The position numbers and the translations under genes are program-made. A DNA stretch of 64,000 nucleotides from Chromohalobacter canadensis. Its GTDB lineage: Bacteria > Pseudomonadota > Gammaproteobacteria > Pseudomonadales > Halomonadaceae. The notes beneath the pieces were generated by a model. It had not been told where the DNA came from. It worked only from the letters and a program-made list of their open reading frames with translations, and did no database searches. How positions within the stretch are numbered: position 1 is the stretch's first letter; each line of letters opens with the position of its first letter. The stretch is taken from positions 1,798,001 to 1,862,000 of the forward strand of contig NZ_CP140151.1 in the NCBI RefSeq assembly GCF_034479555.1, written 5' to 3'. This document shows positions 33,255-42,416 of the stretch, in pieces.

Positions 33255-33455
33255 ATGCACATTCAGCTCAACGGCGATCATCGCGAGCTCGCGTCCCAGC
33301 TGACGATCAGTGAGTTGATCGATCAGCTTGCACTGACCGGGCGCCGCATCGCCGTCGAAGTCAACGAGGAAATCGTGCCGCGCAGCCAGCATGCCGAGAC
33401 GCGCCTGTCCCCGGGCGACCGTGTGGAAATCGTGCATGCCATCGGCGGCGGCTGA
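33255..33455 (+). CDS. thiS: Sulfur carrier protein ThiS
   Basis: A 66-residue ubiquitin-like protein ending in GGG, whose terminal glycine becomes a thiocarboxylate and donates sulfur for the thiazole ring of thiamine. RRIAVEVNEEIVPRS and LSPGDRVEIVHAIGGG match the family. The length is normal. It precedes thiG by 78 bp in the thiS-thiG-trmB order known from Pseudomonas. ThiF, ThiH/ThiO and ThiI are not in this window. Confidence 0.94.
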   Translation: MHIQLNGDHRELASQLTISELIDQLALTGRRIAVEVNEEIVPRSQHAETRLSPGDRVEIVHAIGGG

Positions 33456-33533
33456 TGTTACTCGCTCGCCGACGCGCGGAGCCACTAAGCGGCCACCCGC
33501 GTCGGCGGCTCCCTTTACGCCAGGAGGTTCGTC

Positions 33534-34334
33534 ATGTCCGCTGAGCAGCGCCAGGACATCCCATTGACCGTCGCCGGTCGCGTCTTCTCATCACGCCTGC
33601 TGGTGGGTACCGGCAAATACCGGGATTTCGACGAGACCGCCGCCGCCGTCGAGGCGAGTGGCACCGAGCTCGTCACCGTCGCGGTGCGCCGCACCAACTT
33701 GGGCCAGAATCCCGATGAGCCCAACCTGCTCGACGCTGTGCCGACGAGCCGTTACACGATCCTGCCCAACACGGCGGGTTGCTATACCGCCAAGGACGCG
33801 GTGCGGACCTGCAAGCTGGCACGCGAGCTGCTCGACGGCCACAACCTGGTCAAGCTCGAGGTGCTGGGCGACGATGGCACGCTTTACCCCAATGTGGTCG
33901 AGACTCTCAAGGCCGCGGAGACGCTGGTCAACGACGGTTTCGATGTCATGGTCTACACCAGCGATGATCCCATCGTCGCCAAGGAGTTGGAGCGCATCGG
34001 CTGTTGCGCGGTGATGCCGCTGGGCTCATTGATCGGCTCGGGGCATGGCCTGCTCAACCCGGCAACGCTTGGGATCATCCTCGGCAATGCCGAGGTACCG
34101 ATTCTCGTCGATGCCGGTATCGGCACGCCCTCGGATGCTGCGTTGGCCATGGAAATGGGCTGCGCCGGCGTGCTGATCAATTCTGCCATCGCCAACGCAC
34201 GACAACCGGTGCGCATGGCGCATGCCATGAAACTGGCGGTGGAGGCAGGGCGTGAGGCGTATCTTGCCGAACGCATGCCACGCCGGGCATCGGCGAGCCC
34301 GTCATCGCCCTTCGCCGGGCGCATCAACGCTTGA
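33534..34334 (+). CDS. thiG: Thiazole synthase ThiG
   Basis: A 266-residue TIM-barrel enzyme that builds thiazole phosphate from deoxyxylulose phosphate, dehydroglycine and ThiS thiocarboxylate. [14 protein letters not shown] is the usual start, [10 protein letters not shown] holds the Schiff-base lysine, and [21 protein letters not shown] and [10 protein letters not shown] are the phosphate-binding loops. AGGAGG precedes the ATG. The stop is 58 bp before trmB. Confidence 0.96.
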   Translation: MSAEQRQDIPLTVAGRVFSSRLLVGTGKYRDFDETAAAVEASGTELVTVAVRRTNLGQNPDEPNLLDAVPTSRYTILPNTAGCYTAKDAVRTCKLARELLDGHNLVKLEVLGDDGTLYPNVVETLKAAETLVNDGFDVMVYTSDDPIVAKELERIGCCAVMPLGSLIGSGHGLLNPATLGIILGNAEVPILVDAGIGTPSDAALAMEMGCAGVLINSAIANARQPVRMAHAMKLAVEAGREAYLAERMPRRASASPSSPFAGRINA

Positions 34335-34392
34335 ACCTTATCGCGGCCCGCACGGCCTGCTTCGCTACCTGATCGACAACGCAGACTTGCCC

Positions 34393-35142
34393 ATGAGTGA
34401 TTCACCATCGTCTTCTCCCGAGAACGCCCCTGAGGCGGGCTCGGCGTCATCCTCGCGGGCGCCGCGGGGTATCAAGAGCTACGTACTGCGTGCCGGGCGC
34501 ATGACCGTTGCCCAGTCGCGGGGACTCGAAGAGGTCTGGCCACGCCTGGGGCTAAGCGTGGCCGATGGCCGCCAGTCGCTGGAGACGCTGTTCGGCCGGC
34601 AGGCGCCTTGTGTCGTGGAGATCGGCTTTGGCATGGGTCAGTCGCTGGTCGAGCAAGCCGCCGCACATCCCGAGACCGACTTCATCGGCATCGAGGTGCA
34701 TGCGCCGGGTGTTGGCAAGCTGCTCGACGAAGCGGATAAGCGCGACCTGACCAACCTGCGCGTGTACCGCGAGGACGCGTTGGAAGTGCTCGGTAAGTGT
34801 CTACCCGAGTCGAGCCTGACGGGGCTGCAACTGTTCTTCCCTGACCCCTGGCCGAAGAAGAAGCATCACAAGCGGCGCATCGTGCAGCCGGCCTTCGTCG
34901 AACTGGTACGCACGCGTCTGGCGCCTGGCGGATATCTGCACATGGCGACCGATTGGGAAGCCTACGCCGAGCACATGGTCGAGGTCATGGAGGCGGCGCC
35001 GGGCTATCGCAACACGGCGTCTGCCGAGAGCGCGCCCTATGTGCCGCGACCGGAATTCCGCCCGTTGACCAAGTTCGAGAGCCGTGGCGAAAAGCTTGGC
35101 CATGGGGTCTGGGATCTGATCTATGCTCGTGAGGATGGATGA
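34393..35142 (+). CDS. trmB: tRNA (guanine-N7-)-methyltransferase
   Basis: A 249-residue SAM enzyme that methylates G46 in the tRNA variable loop. [16 protein letters not shown] is the SAM loop, [15 protein letters not shown] the second contact, and [19 protein letters not shown] the catalytic and tRNA-binding motif. The Ser/Pro-rich first 25 residues are a normal variable tail. The ATG at 34393 lacks a good ribosome site, so coupling to thiG or another start is possible. It is followed by a strong terminator. Confidence 0.95.
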   Translation: MSDSPSSSPENAPEAGSASSSRAPRGIKSYVLRAGRMTVAQSRGLEEVWPRLGLSVADGRQSLETLFGRQAPCVVEIGFGMGQSLVEQAAAHPETDFIGIEVHAPGVGKLLDEADKRDLTNLRVYREDALEVLGKCLPESSLTGLQLFFPDPWPKKKHHKRRIVQPAFVELVRTRLAPGGYLHMATDWEAYAEHMVEVMEAAPGYRNTASAESAPYVPRPEFRPLTKFESRGEKLGHGVWDLIYAREDG

Positions 35143-35201
35143 GCGTACGTTGCAGCACCGCTCTTACAGCACGCGTTCAACACAGAATGCTGACTCACTC
35201 G

Positions 35202-35227
35202 AAAACCGCTGTTCGCAGCGGTTTTTT
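35202..35227 (+). terminator. Rho-independent terminator of thiSG-trmB
   Basis: CCGCTG (35206-35211), loop TTCG and CAGCGG (35216-35221) are flanked by an A-run and six Ts (35222-35227). This is a textbook intrinsic terminator with a UUCG tetraloop. Confidence 0.9.
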
Positions 35228-35302
35228 CGATTCTGGCTGATCTGAATCACGGTTAGACGAACAAGATACTGGCAAAGTGCGCGCTGCCCTGGTGCGCAGC
35301 AT

Positions 35303-35420
35303 AAAAAAAGCCGCCCGGGTGGGCGGCTTAAAGACCGTGACTAGCTTGATGAGGAGATAACCATGGGCAGGAACCTGACATTCGCTGCTTAGGTCAGTGG
35401 CGCTTGGCGGCGCCACGGTT
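35303..35420 (-). ncRNA. Candidate small RNA with anti-Shine-Dalgarno sequence
   Basis: On the minus strand an intrinsic terminator, GCCGCCC-ACCC-GGGCGGC followed by seven Us (35327 to 35303), has no protein gene before it. About 30 bp further upstream the RNA would be complementary to GAGGAGATAACCATGGGC (35351-35368), a perfect ribosome site plus start codon. A TTGACG -35-like box (35448-35453) lies farther upstream with only a weak -10. ATTCTCATT at 35434-35442 resembles half a Fur box. The 5' end is a guess. An alternative is a 9-codon plus-strand ORF at 35363. Confidence 0.4.
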
Positions 35421-35498
35421 GTTAAGGTAAACCATTCTCATTTGAGTCGTCAAGCGTAACGAGAATATTTTTCACTTGGGTGCATTGGGAGGCTTTTC

Positions 35499-36494
35499 GT
35501 GACGCATATCGCCATGTTCAGTGCCCAGCCGTATGACCGGCGTTTCTTCGAGGCCGCGAATGCGCGCCATGGGTTCCAGATCGGCTATCATGAGGTGGCG
35601 CTCAACGCGGAAAGTGCCGTGCTGGCCCATGGCGCCGACGGCGTGTGCGCCTTCGTCAACGATACCCTGGACGCCACCGTGCTGGCGGCGCTTGCGGCCC
35701 AAGGCGTAGGGTTCGTGGCCATGCGCTGCGCCGGGTTCAACAATGTCGACATCGAGGCCGCCGCACGTTTGGGCATCGCGGTGGTGCGCGTGCCGGCCTA
35801 CTCGCCGGAGGCGGTGGCCGAGCATGCCCTGGCCTTGTTGCTGACACTGAACCGCCGCACGCATCGGGCCTACAATCGCGTGCGCGAGGGTAACTTCATG
35901 CTCGAGGGCCTATTGGGCATGACGCTGCACGGCAAGACGGTAGGGCTCATTGGGACCGGTCGCATCGGGCTGGCCACGGCACGCATATTCGCCGGTCTCG
36001 GCTGTCGATTACTGGGCGAGGATCGCTACCCCAGTGAGGCGTTCACGACACTGGGTGGCGAGTATGTCTCGCGCCGGCGCCTGCTGGCGGAGAGCGATGT
36101 GATCAGCTTGCATTGCCCATTGACCGACGACACGCGTTACCTGATCGATGCCGAGGCCCTGGCGACGATGAAACCGGGGGCGCTGTTACTCAACACCTCG
36201 CGCGGTGCTCTGATCGATACGCGCGCGGTGATCGACGCGCTCAAGGCGCGCCGCCTGGGCGGACTGGCCATCGATGTCTACGAGCAGGAAACCTCGCTGT
36301 TCTTCCGTGACCATTCCGGCGATATCATCGACGACGATGTCTTTCAGCGTTTGGTGACCTTCCCCAACGTGCTGATCACCGGGCACCAAGGGTTTTTTAC
36401 TCAGGAGGCGTTGGCCGAGATCGCCGAGGTCACGCTCGGCAACGTGGCCTGCCTGCAGCGTGGCGCGCCTTGTGCCAACCGTGTCGACGATTGA
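35499..36494 (+). CDS. D-2-hydroxyacid dehydrogenase (D-lactate dehydrogenase-like)
   Basis: A 331-residue NAD-dependent dehydrogenase of the D-isomer-specific family. The NAD loop is VGLIGTGRIGLATARIF near residue 149. Catalytic residues are Arg in LLNTSRGALIDT, Glu in IDVYEQETSLFF and His in ITGHQGFFTQEAL. The LFF segment and overall length are typical of fermentative D-lactate dehydrogenase (LdhA) rather than glycerate enzymes. It probably reduces pyruvate to D-lactate in the cytosol. The GTG at 35499 is preceded by GGGAGG. Confidence 0.9.
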   Translation: MTHIAMFSAQPYDRRFFEAANARHGFQIGYHEVALNAESAVLAHGADGVCAFVNDTLDATVLAALAAQGVGFVAMRCAGFNNVDIEAAARLGIAVVRVPAYSPEAVAEHALALLLTLNRRTHRAYNRVREGNFMLEGLLGMTLHGKTVGLIGTGRIGLATARIFAGLGCRLLGEDRYPSEAFTTLGGEYVSRRRLLAESDVISLHCPLTDDTRYLIDAEALATMKPGALLLNTSRGALIDTRAVIDALKARRLGGLAIDVYEQETSLFFRDHSGDIIDDDVFQRLVTFPNVLITGHQGFFTQEALAEIAEVTLGNVACLQRGAPCANRVDD

Positions 36495-36497
36495 CGC

Positions 36498-37412
36498 TCA
36501 ACTGGCCAGCGCCATCCATGCCGGCAAGGTCACCATGGCCAGCAGTGTCTGGCCGGTGATCAATGCCGCCATCAACTCGGCATCGCCGCCAAGCTGGCGG
36601 GCGAGGATGTAGGCCGAGGTGGCGGTGGGCAGTGCGGCGAACAACAGCGCGATGTCGCGACTCACCGGGTCGAGCCCGGTCAGCCAGGCCAGGCTCAACA
36701 CCACCAGTGGGGTAGCGCCGAGCTTGAGCGTGGCCGACCACCAGAACGCATGGCCATGTCCTGTCAGCGCACGGGGTCGCAGGGCAACGCCCACGGCAAT
36801 CAACCCTAGCGGGAGGGCGGCACGGCCAGTGAGTTCGACGGCGCTGCCCAGCCAACCCGGCAGACCGATGCCGGTGACATTGAGGGCGATACCGAGTACA
36901 CAGGCCAGGATCAGCGGGTTACGCAACAGGGCAGCCAGGCTGCGCCCCAGGCTAGAAGGCCCCAGCGTGCCCGCGGCGATGAAACCGCTCACGCAGAGAA
37001 TGTTGGCCAGCGGGACCATCAATGCAACGGCGACTGCGGCTACCGTCGCCCCAGCTTGGCCATGTAGCGCGGCGGCGCCGGCGACTCCTACGTAAGTATT
37101 GAAGCGCAGCGTGCCTTGTAGCACCGAGGTAAACGCCGCTGGCGCCAGCGCTAGGCGATGACGCGCGCACCAGAGTCCCAGCGCGAACAGTGCCATGGTG
37201 CCCAGCAATGCCACCGCTAGTCGGATGATCGGCACCTGCGCGACATCCGCCGTGGCCAGCGTCGAGACCAGCATGGCAGGGAACAGCAGAAAGTAGATCA
37301 GCCGTTCCATCGCGGGCCAGAAATCGCCCCCGGGAAAACGCCGCCAACCCAGCAGGGCGCCGAGTAGAATCAGTAAAAACAGAGGGCCCAGGGCCCCAGT
37401 GACACCGCTCAT
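36498..37412 (-). CDS. AEC (auxin efflux carrier) family permease
   Basis: A 304-residue inner-membrane protein with about ten helices in two repeats of five. YFLLFPAMLVSTLATADV near residue 40, ALMVPLANILCVSGF near 132 and FAALPTATSAYILARQLGG near 260 match AEC transporters. Bacterial members carry malate, malonate or other organic anions. Its stop lies 3 bp from that of the convergent hydroxyacid dehydrogenase, which may hint at an organic acid substrate, but that is only context. Confidence 0.87.
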   Translation of the reverse strand: MSGVTGALGPLFLLILLGALLGWRRFPGGDFWPAMERLIYFLLFPAMLVSTLATADVAQVPIIRLAVALLGTMALFALGLWCARHRLALAPAAFTSVLQGTLRFNTYVGVAGAAALHGQAGATVAAVAVALMVPLANILCVSGFIAAGTLGPSSLGRSLAALLRNPLILACVLGIALNVTGIGLPGWLGSAVELTGRAALPLGLIAVGVALRPRALTGHGHAFWWSATLKLGATPLVVLSLAWLTGLDPVSRDIALLFAALPTATSAYILARQLGGDAELMAALITGQTLLAMVTLPAWMALAS

Positions 37413-37530
37413 TGTGCCTCCGCTTGAGCAACTTCATGGACACCGGACACTGACCGCAGCCAAGCTCGCCGGGACACGAACTGGTAAGCTTAGCGCGATG
37501 CCCCTGGGTAATGGGATTCGACCTAACGAT

Positions 37531-38022
37531 ATGCAACATCATGATGAAGATCCGGTAAGATCGCCGCTGCTCAATCTACTGACGCTAGTAACGCTGATAA
37601 CGGTTCTGGTAGCGGCTGGTTATCTCGCCGACTATTACCTGCGTGATTCGCGCGAGAACGTCACCTGGTATCCCCCGCGTATGCATTGCGATCTGCGCGA
37701 CGGGGCGTGCCGTACCGATATTGGCTTGAATGGGACGTTGCGCTTCGAAATAAACGGCGACTTCGCCTCGTACGAGCCGTTGATGCTGGATGTACAGACA
37801 TCCGGTATCGACGTGGAATCGGCGGTCGTGGAGTTCGTCGGACGCGACATGAACATGGGCCTTACTCGGGTTGAGTTAGAGGCGGTCGGGGATGGCCACT
37901 TCCGGGGCGTGGGCGAGCTCCGTCCTTGCACGGAAACGGTCATGCCGTGGCGGGCACAGGTGATTCTCGAGACCCCTGAGGGGCAAGAGGGGAGCTGGTT
38001 CGACTTCGATATTCACCGCTAG
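37531..38022 (+). CDS. Membrane-anchored FixH/YtkA-like hypothetical protein
   Basis: A 163-residue protein with one N-terminal helix (LLNLLTLVTLITVLVAAGYLA, about residues 14-34) and a periplasmic beta-rich domain. The domain has paired Cys in MHCDLRDGACRTDIG, then DMNMGLTRVELEAVGDGHFRG and LRPCTETVMPWRAQVIL. That pattern resembles FixH/YtkA-like domains, which assist metal or oxidase assembly elsewhere. The assignment is tentative. The start is ATG 37531 or in-frame ATG 37498; neither has a clear ribosome site. It diverges from the AEC gene. Confidence 0.6.
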   Translation: MQHHDEDPVRSPLLNLLTLVTLITVLVAAGYLADYYLRDSRENVTWYPPRMHCDLRDGACRTDIGLNGTLRFEINGDFASYEPLMLDVQTSGIDVESAVVEFVGRDMNMGLTRVELEAVGDGHFRGVGELRPCTETVMPWRAQVILETPEGQEGSWFDFDIHR

Positions 38023-38040
38023 GCGCGGCATACCACGTGA

Positions 38041-38313
38041 CGTTTGTCCACATTATAACAATCGCCCTTACCATGCGGCTTGTGGGTAAGCCAACGCTTA
38101 CTCCGTGCTTTCCTCTGGGTGGCAGCGTTTATTAAAAAATTAATTAAAACAATAGCTTAATATGTGATTTCTGATGCGTTGGCGAGGCGTGCTTGACTGC
38201 GGGCGAGCGTCATGCAAGGGCTCAATGGGGTCAGGTAAGCCGGTTTTCACCGCCAAGCCACAGACGCTCCACAAAACTATCCACAGGCGGTAGTGGCGAT
38301 GGGGTGTGGAAAA
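38041..38313. other. Cluster of four DnaA-box-like 9-mers with an AT-rich tract
   Basis: Each of the following differs by one base from TTATCCACA: TTGTCCACA at 38044-38052, TTACCCACA on the minus strand at 38081-38089, CTATCCACA at 38277-38285 and TTTTCCACA on the minus strand at 38305-38313. An AT-rich tract (38129-38170) lies between them. The 393-bp gap has no ORF. It could be a DnaA-binding locus. It is not shown to be an origin, and no dnaA or mnmG is near. Confidence 0.4.
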
Positions 38314-38378
38314 CGCACAGCGCGAGCGTCCGGAAAGAAGGCCATGTGTAGAAAAACGAGGATAGCGTGAAGAGAGAT

Positions 38379-38404
38379 GTTAGGCGCCCCGCGAGGCGCC
38401 TAAC
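38379..38404 (-). terminator. Hairpin after the FKBP gene
   Basis: GTTAGGCGCC (38379-38388) and GGCGCCTAAC (38395-38404) are perfect 10-bp arms around a 6-nt loop, 12 bp past the stop on the minus strand. A pyrimidine-rich tail (ATCTCTCTTC) follows in place of a pure T-run. Confidence 0.6.
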
Positions 38405-38415
38405 GTGACGAGCGC

Positions 38416-39132
38416 TTACTCGTCGGCTGACGCTTGTTGGTCGTCGCCGGCTTCGATGCCCAGCAACTCGATCTTGAAGGTCAGTGCCTGGTTGGGACCG
38501 ATCGGGCCGCCGGTGCCGCCCTGACCGTAGGCGAGATCGGCGGGCACGTAGAGCATCCAGGTATCGCCGACCTGCATCTTCTGCAGGGCTTCCTGCCAAC
38601 CCTCGATGACCTGACCGACCTGGAAGGTAATCGGTTCGCCGCGCTCGTAGGAACTATCGAACACGGTACCGTCGGGCAGTTTGCCCTCGTAGTTGACCTT
38701 CACGGTATCGTCGGCGCTTGGGGTTTCGCCGTCGCCGGATTCGAGAACCTTGTACTGCAGACCCGAGTCGGTGACCTTCACACCGTCTTTCTTGGCGTTC
38801 TCTTCAAGGAACGCCTCGCTGGCCTTGCGGTTCTTTTCGGCTGACTGCGCCTTTTCCTTCTTCTGCTCAGCCATCTTCTGCTTCTGGTAGTCAGAGAGCG
38901 TGGCGGCGATCTCATCATCGCTCATCTGCAGGTCATCGCCGGCGTAAACGTCCTCCACCGCTTGGGTAAAGGCGTCGGTGTCGAGATCCGAGATGTCCTG
39001 CTTAATGCTCTGGCCGAGCGTGGCGCCAATGCTATAGCTGAGTTTGGCTTCGTCGCTCTGCGGGGCAGCCATGGCCAGCAGCGGCGTCGCTACGAGGCCG
39101 CCGAATGCCACAGCCGTCATCAAACGTTTCAT
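38416..39132 (-). CDS. Periplasmic FKBP-type peptidyl-prolyl cis-trans isomerase (FkpA/FklB-like)
   Basis: A 238-residue proline isomerase and chaperone. The signal peptide runs to about residue 22 (GGLVATPLLAMA-AP). The N-terminal dimer domain has LSYSIGATLGQSIKQ, followed by a long charged helix (KMAEQKKEKAQSAEKNRKA). The FKBP domain (about 125-228) has VKVNYEGKLPDGTVFDSSY, VIEGWQEALQKM and VPADLAYGQ. The layout matches FkpA/Mip. AAGGAG precedes the ATG. The C-terminus is acidic, as expected for a halophile. Confidence 0.92.
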   Translation of the reverse strand: MKRLMTAVAFGGLVATPLLAMAAPQSDEAKLSYSIGATLGQSIKQDISDLDTDAFTQAVEDVYAGDDLQMSDDEIAATLSDYQKQKMAEQKKEKAQSAEKNRKASEAFLEENAKKDGVKVTDSGLQYKVLESGDGETPSADDTVKVNYEGKLPDGTVFDSSYERGEPITFQVGQVIEGWQEALQKMQVGDTWMLYVPADLAYGQGGTGGPIGPNQALTFKIELLGIEAGDDQQASADE

Positions 39133-39278
39133 GAAAACTCCTTAACAAAATAAACAAACACCGCCCTTCGACTGTACCAGCACCGGTGCCGTTGCGCATC
39201 TGTGCGGAGGGCGACGGCTTGACATCGACGCGACTTTGCTCTTCTCTGAATCTACATTGATAAGAAAGAGGGAACTCT

Positions 39279-40304
39279 ATGCAACTGCGCAATATCGTTC
39301 TGAGTATCACGGCTTTAGGCTTGGTTGGTGTCGCGTCCACGGCGTCCGCCGATACCTGGCGTTTCGGTCTCGAAGAGACCGAAGGTAGCGTGCAGTACGG
39401 CTATGCGGAAGAGTTCAAGAAGTTGATCGAAGAAAAGAGCGACGGCGACATCACGGTCGAGTTGCTGCCGTATGGCTCCTGGGGGTCAAGCTACTCGGCG
39501 TTGTATGACGCCATCCAGAGCGGCGCCATTCCGCTTGGCTTCGGCTCTGGCTTCTTGGGCGGTACCGTCCCGGAAAGCCAGTTGATGAGTCTCAACTACG
39601 TCATGCCGAACGATCAGATGGAAACGGCCGAGATTCTCAACTCCGACGACTTCCTCAAGAGTGATGCGTGGCAGGACTCGTTCCGCGAGCGCGGTCTGGT
39701 GCCGCTGGGGGCCTTGCCCGAAGGGTATCAGGTCTGGACCACGAATAAGGAGGTCCGTACGCCGGAAGACATGGATAACCTCCAGATCCGTGTCATGGAT
39801 AACAGCCTGCTACGTTCGACCTATGAAGCCTATGGTGCTTCGCCGATTACCATCGCCTATGGCGAACTCTATAGTGCCCTGCAGCAAGGCCAGGCGGAAG
39901 GCAATATCCAGCCGGTCTTCGCCCACGAGAACATGGGCTTCTATGAAGTGCAGGACTATATGATCTTTGCCGAGCAGTCGCAGTTCATCGCCAACTTCAT
40001 CGGTAACGAGGAGTGGTACGACGACCTGTCCGACGATCAGCGTGAGATGCTGGAGTCGACGCTCGACGAGATGGTCCAGAAAGGGCACGATATCCAGACT
40101 CAGTTCAACTCCGAACGTCTCGAGACCATCAAGGAAAATAGCGATATCAACATCATCCACCTGGACGAGAATGAGCGTGGTGCGTTCCGTCAGCTGGCCG
40201 AGCCGGTGCGTCAGACCTACGTCGATATGGTCGGCGAACGTGGTCAGAAAGCGCTGGACATCGTGCTGGATCATGTCAATCAGTCCGACGACAAGGCGGA
40301 GTAA
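39279..40304 (+). CDS. TRAP transporter solute-binding protein (DctP family)
   Basis: A 341-residue periplasmic protein with a signal peptide (IVLSITALGLVGVASTASA). It has the TRAP SBP fold: YAEEFKKLIEEKSDGDITVELLP-type start (key residues only), GYQVWTTNKEVRTPEDM, the conserved Arg in LQIRVMDNSLLRSTYEAYGA that binds the carboxylate, and YSALQQGQAEGNIQPV. It delivers an organic acid to DctQM. The permease genes lie opposite and convergent, sharing a bidirectional terminator. The substrate is not predictable here. Confidence 0.93.
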   Translation: MQLRNIVLSITALGLVGVASTASADTWRFGLEETEGSVQYGYAEEFKKLIEEKSDGDITVELLPYGSWGSSYSALYDAIQSGAIPLGFGSGFLGGTVPESQLMSLNYVMPNDQMETAEILNSDDFLKSDAWQDSFRERGLVPLGALPEGYQVWTTNKEVRTPEDMDNLQIRVMDNSLLRSTYEAYGASPITIAYGELYSALQQGQAEGNIQPVFAHENMGFYEVQDYMIFAEQSQFIANFIGNEEWYDDLSDDQREMLESTLDEMVQKGHDIQTQFNSERLETIKENSDINIIHLDENERGAFRQLAEPVRQTYVDMVGERGQKALDIVLDHVNQSDDKAE

Positions 40305-40344
40305 GCCTGATCGTCAGCGTCTGAAGGACTGACAGACCGCATGC

Positions 40345-40377
40345 AAAACCCCGGAAGCGCAAGCTTCCGGGGTTTTT
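40345..40377. terminator. Bidirectional intrinsic terminator between dctP and dctM
   Basis: AAAACCCCGGAAGC (40345-40358) and GCTTCCGGGGTTTT (40363-40376) are exact complements around a GCAA loop. The A-run and T-run let it work from both strands, as fits the converging genes. Confidence 0.92.
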
Positions 40378-40455
40378 ATGTGTCTGGTGGATGGTGATGA
40401 GTCAGGAATGTCGCTCCACGACGTACTGGCCCGACGAAGGCCGGGCCAGTCGCAC

Positions 40456-41739
40456 TCAGTCGCCGCCGAGCGAGGGGAGCAGCAGCGATATCTGCGGGAA
40501 CATGATCAAGATGATCGTTGCTAATGCCAGGATGGCAATGAATGGCGGCGTGCCGCGAATTATTTCCATGTAAGGGCGACGGAATACCGCGATGGCGGTG
40601 AAAATATCGCAGCCGAACGGCGGGGTGGCCGAGCCGATAGCCGCCTGCAGGGTGACGATCACGCCCACATGCACCGGGTCCAACCCGGTGGCTTCGACCA
40701 GTGGCTTGAAGATCGGCACCAGAATCAGAATGACCACGATCGGGTCGACGAACATGCAGCCCACGAAGAAGGCTGCAGCGATCAGCAGCAGTGCCAGAAA
40801 CTGGTTGTCACCGATACCCTCGATGATGGGGCCGAGAATTTGCTCCGGTACGCCGGCGGTGCCTAGGGTCTGTGAGAACGCCGCGCCGATGGCGACGAGG
40901 ATGAAGACCACGGCGGTGATCATGCCGGTAGAGAGTGCCAGGCTACCGAGATCACGGATCGATACCTGACGGTAGATGACGACCTCGAGGAGAAAGGCAT
41001 AGGCCACCGCGACTGCCGAGGCCTCGACGGCGCTGAAGAAGCCGCCGTAGATACCGCCGACCACCAGCACCGGGAAACCCAACGGCAGAATGACTCTGCG
41101 AACCGCCTTGAAGCGTTCCGCCCAGGTGGCGCGTGGCTCGGGTTCGATCCCTTTCAGGCGTGCACCGATATAGCAGTACACGGCGAACATGGCCAGGATC
41201 AGAAGGCCGGGGAGAATGCCGGCGAGGAACAAGTCGCCGATCGAAGTCTTCATGACCACGCCGTAGACGATGAAGCCAATGCTGGGTGGAATCAGCAGCG
41301 CAATATCGCTGGCGTTGATGATCAGGGCCAGAGCGAAACTGTCAGGGTAGCCCCGCGCCAGGAGACGAGGACGCATCGGTCCACCCATGGCGACCACGGT
41401 GGCCTGCGTAGAGCCCGATACAGCCCCGAACAAGGCGCACGAGGCGGCGGTAGTGATGGGCAAACCCCCACGGACATGGCGGGTGAAGACATCGACGACA
41501 TCGAGCAGGCGGTTGGCAGTATGGCCTTTGGTGAGAATGTCGGCAGCGAAGATGAACATGGGCACGGCGGCGAGTACCCAACTACCGATGCCATTGATCA
41601 TCCAACTCACGGCTTGGTCGGGCCCGAAAAACGTCATATCGGTGAACATCATGAACAGCGTGCCCGCCGCCAGAGGGACCATCATGGGGAATCCGAGCAG
41701 CAGCAGCACCAGCATGATCACGGCTAGCCAAGTTAGCAT
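40456..41739 (-). CDS. TRAP transporter large permease (DctM family)
   Basis: A 427-residue inner-membrane protein with about 12 helices, the Na+-driven channel subunit of TRAP carriers. FPMMVPLAAGTLFMM near the start, FGAVSGSTQATVVAMGG near residue 105 (the conserved loop) and TPPFGCDIFTAIA near 375 identify the family. It follows dctQ by 47 bp on the same strand. It should work with the dctP product encoded convergently. Confidence 0.93.
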   Translation of the reverse strand: MLTWLAVIMLVLLLLGFPMMVPLAAGTLFMMFTDMTFFGPDQAVSWMINGIGSWVLAAVPMFIFAADILTKGHTANRLLDVVDVFTRHVRGGLPITTAASCALFGAVSGSTQATVVAMGGPMRPRLLARGYPDSFALALIINASDIALLIPPSIGFIVYGVVMKTSIGDLFLAGILPGLLILAMFAVYCYIGARLKGIEPEPRATWAERFKAVRRVILPLGFPVLVVGGIYGGFFSAVEASAVAVAYAFLLEVVIYRQVSIRDLGSLALSTGMITAVVFILVAIGAAFSQTLGTAGVPEQILGPIIEGIGDNQFLALLLIAAAFFVGCMFVDPIVVILILVPIFKPLVEATGLDPVHVGVIVTLQAAIGSATPPFGCDIFTAIAVFRRPYMEIIRGTPPFIAILALATIILIMFPQISLLLPSLGGD

Positions 41740-41786
41740 TGTTTTACGTCCTCGCGTTGATGGCGGTCGTGTTTCGGAGAGGCAGT

Positions 41787-42416
41787 TCAGGCATCGCGGC
41801 GTGCATCATTGCCATTGCCTTCTTCCGCTTCCGGGGGCACTTCGTCGTATTCCTCTTTTTCGTTGAAGGCACGATAGATATCGTCACTGACCAGGTTGCG
41901 CACGGCGGTGAGCAGGTATTGCACGCCGGCGAGAATGAAGCCGACAGGGAGGGCGAGATAGACGATCCATAGCGGGATGTTCAATGAAGCACTGTTACGA
42001 CCGCGATCGTGAATGGCCATGACATAGTCGATGGACTTGTCGGCGAAATAGAACATCAATACCGCAGTGCCCAGACAAATCAGGATGAGGAGTGCCTTGC
42101 GCCAGCGGCCGCTGAGCTGGTCATAGATCGCCGACATGCTGATATGGCGGGCATTACGAGCTGCATAGCCGACACCGACGAAGGTAGTCACCACGATGAG
42201 CATCTCGGTGACTTCATAGGTGCCGGGGATGCCTTGATCGAATAGCAGATTGCCGACGACGTGACCGCTCATGAGCACGGCCATGGCGAGTACGCCCCCC
42301 GCGATGATCACGCGCTCGATGATGCCTAGGCCATGATCGATAGTTCCCAGTACACGAAGCAAGGCACTGCGTGATTCAGCCTTTTCATCGCTATTGCCAG
42401 GCTGTGAAGGTGTCAT
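41787..42416 (-). CDS. TRAP transporter small permease (DctQ family)
   Basis: A 209-residue four-helix membrane protein. IIERVIIAGGVLAMAVLMSGHVV is the first helix. EVTEMLIVVTTFVGVGYAARNARHISM carries the hallmark R-HI-M pattern after helix 2. YLALPVGFILAGVQYLL is the last helix. The ATG at 42416, preceded by AAAGGA, was chosen over an upstream in-frame start because family similarity begins near residue 20. The C-terminal tail is very acidic. Confidence 0.88.
   Translation of the reverse strand: MTPSQPGNSDEKAESRSALLRVLGTIDHGLGIIERVIIAGGVLAMAVLMSGHVVGNLLFDQGIPGTYEVTEMLIVVTTFVGVGYAARNARHISMSAIYDQLSGRWRKALLILICLGTAVLMFYFADKSIDYVMAIHDRGRNSASLNIPLWIVYLALPVGFILAGVQYLLTAVRNLVSDDIYRAFNEKEEYDEVPPEAEEGNGNDARRDA

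Noticed and set aside
35431..35442. A true Fur box before the candidate small RNA
   Set aside because: Only one half (ATTCTCATT) fits; about 10 of 19 consensus positions match, which is too weak to annotate as a site.
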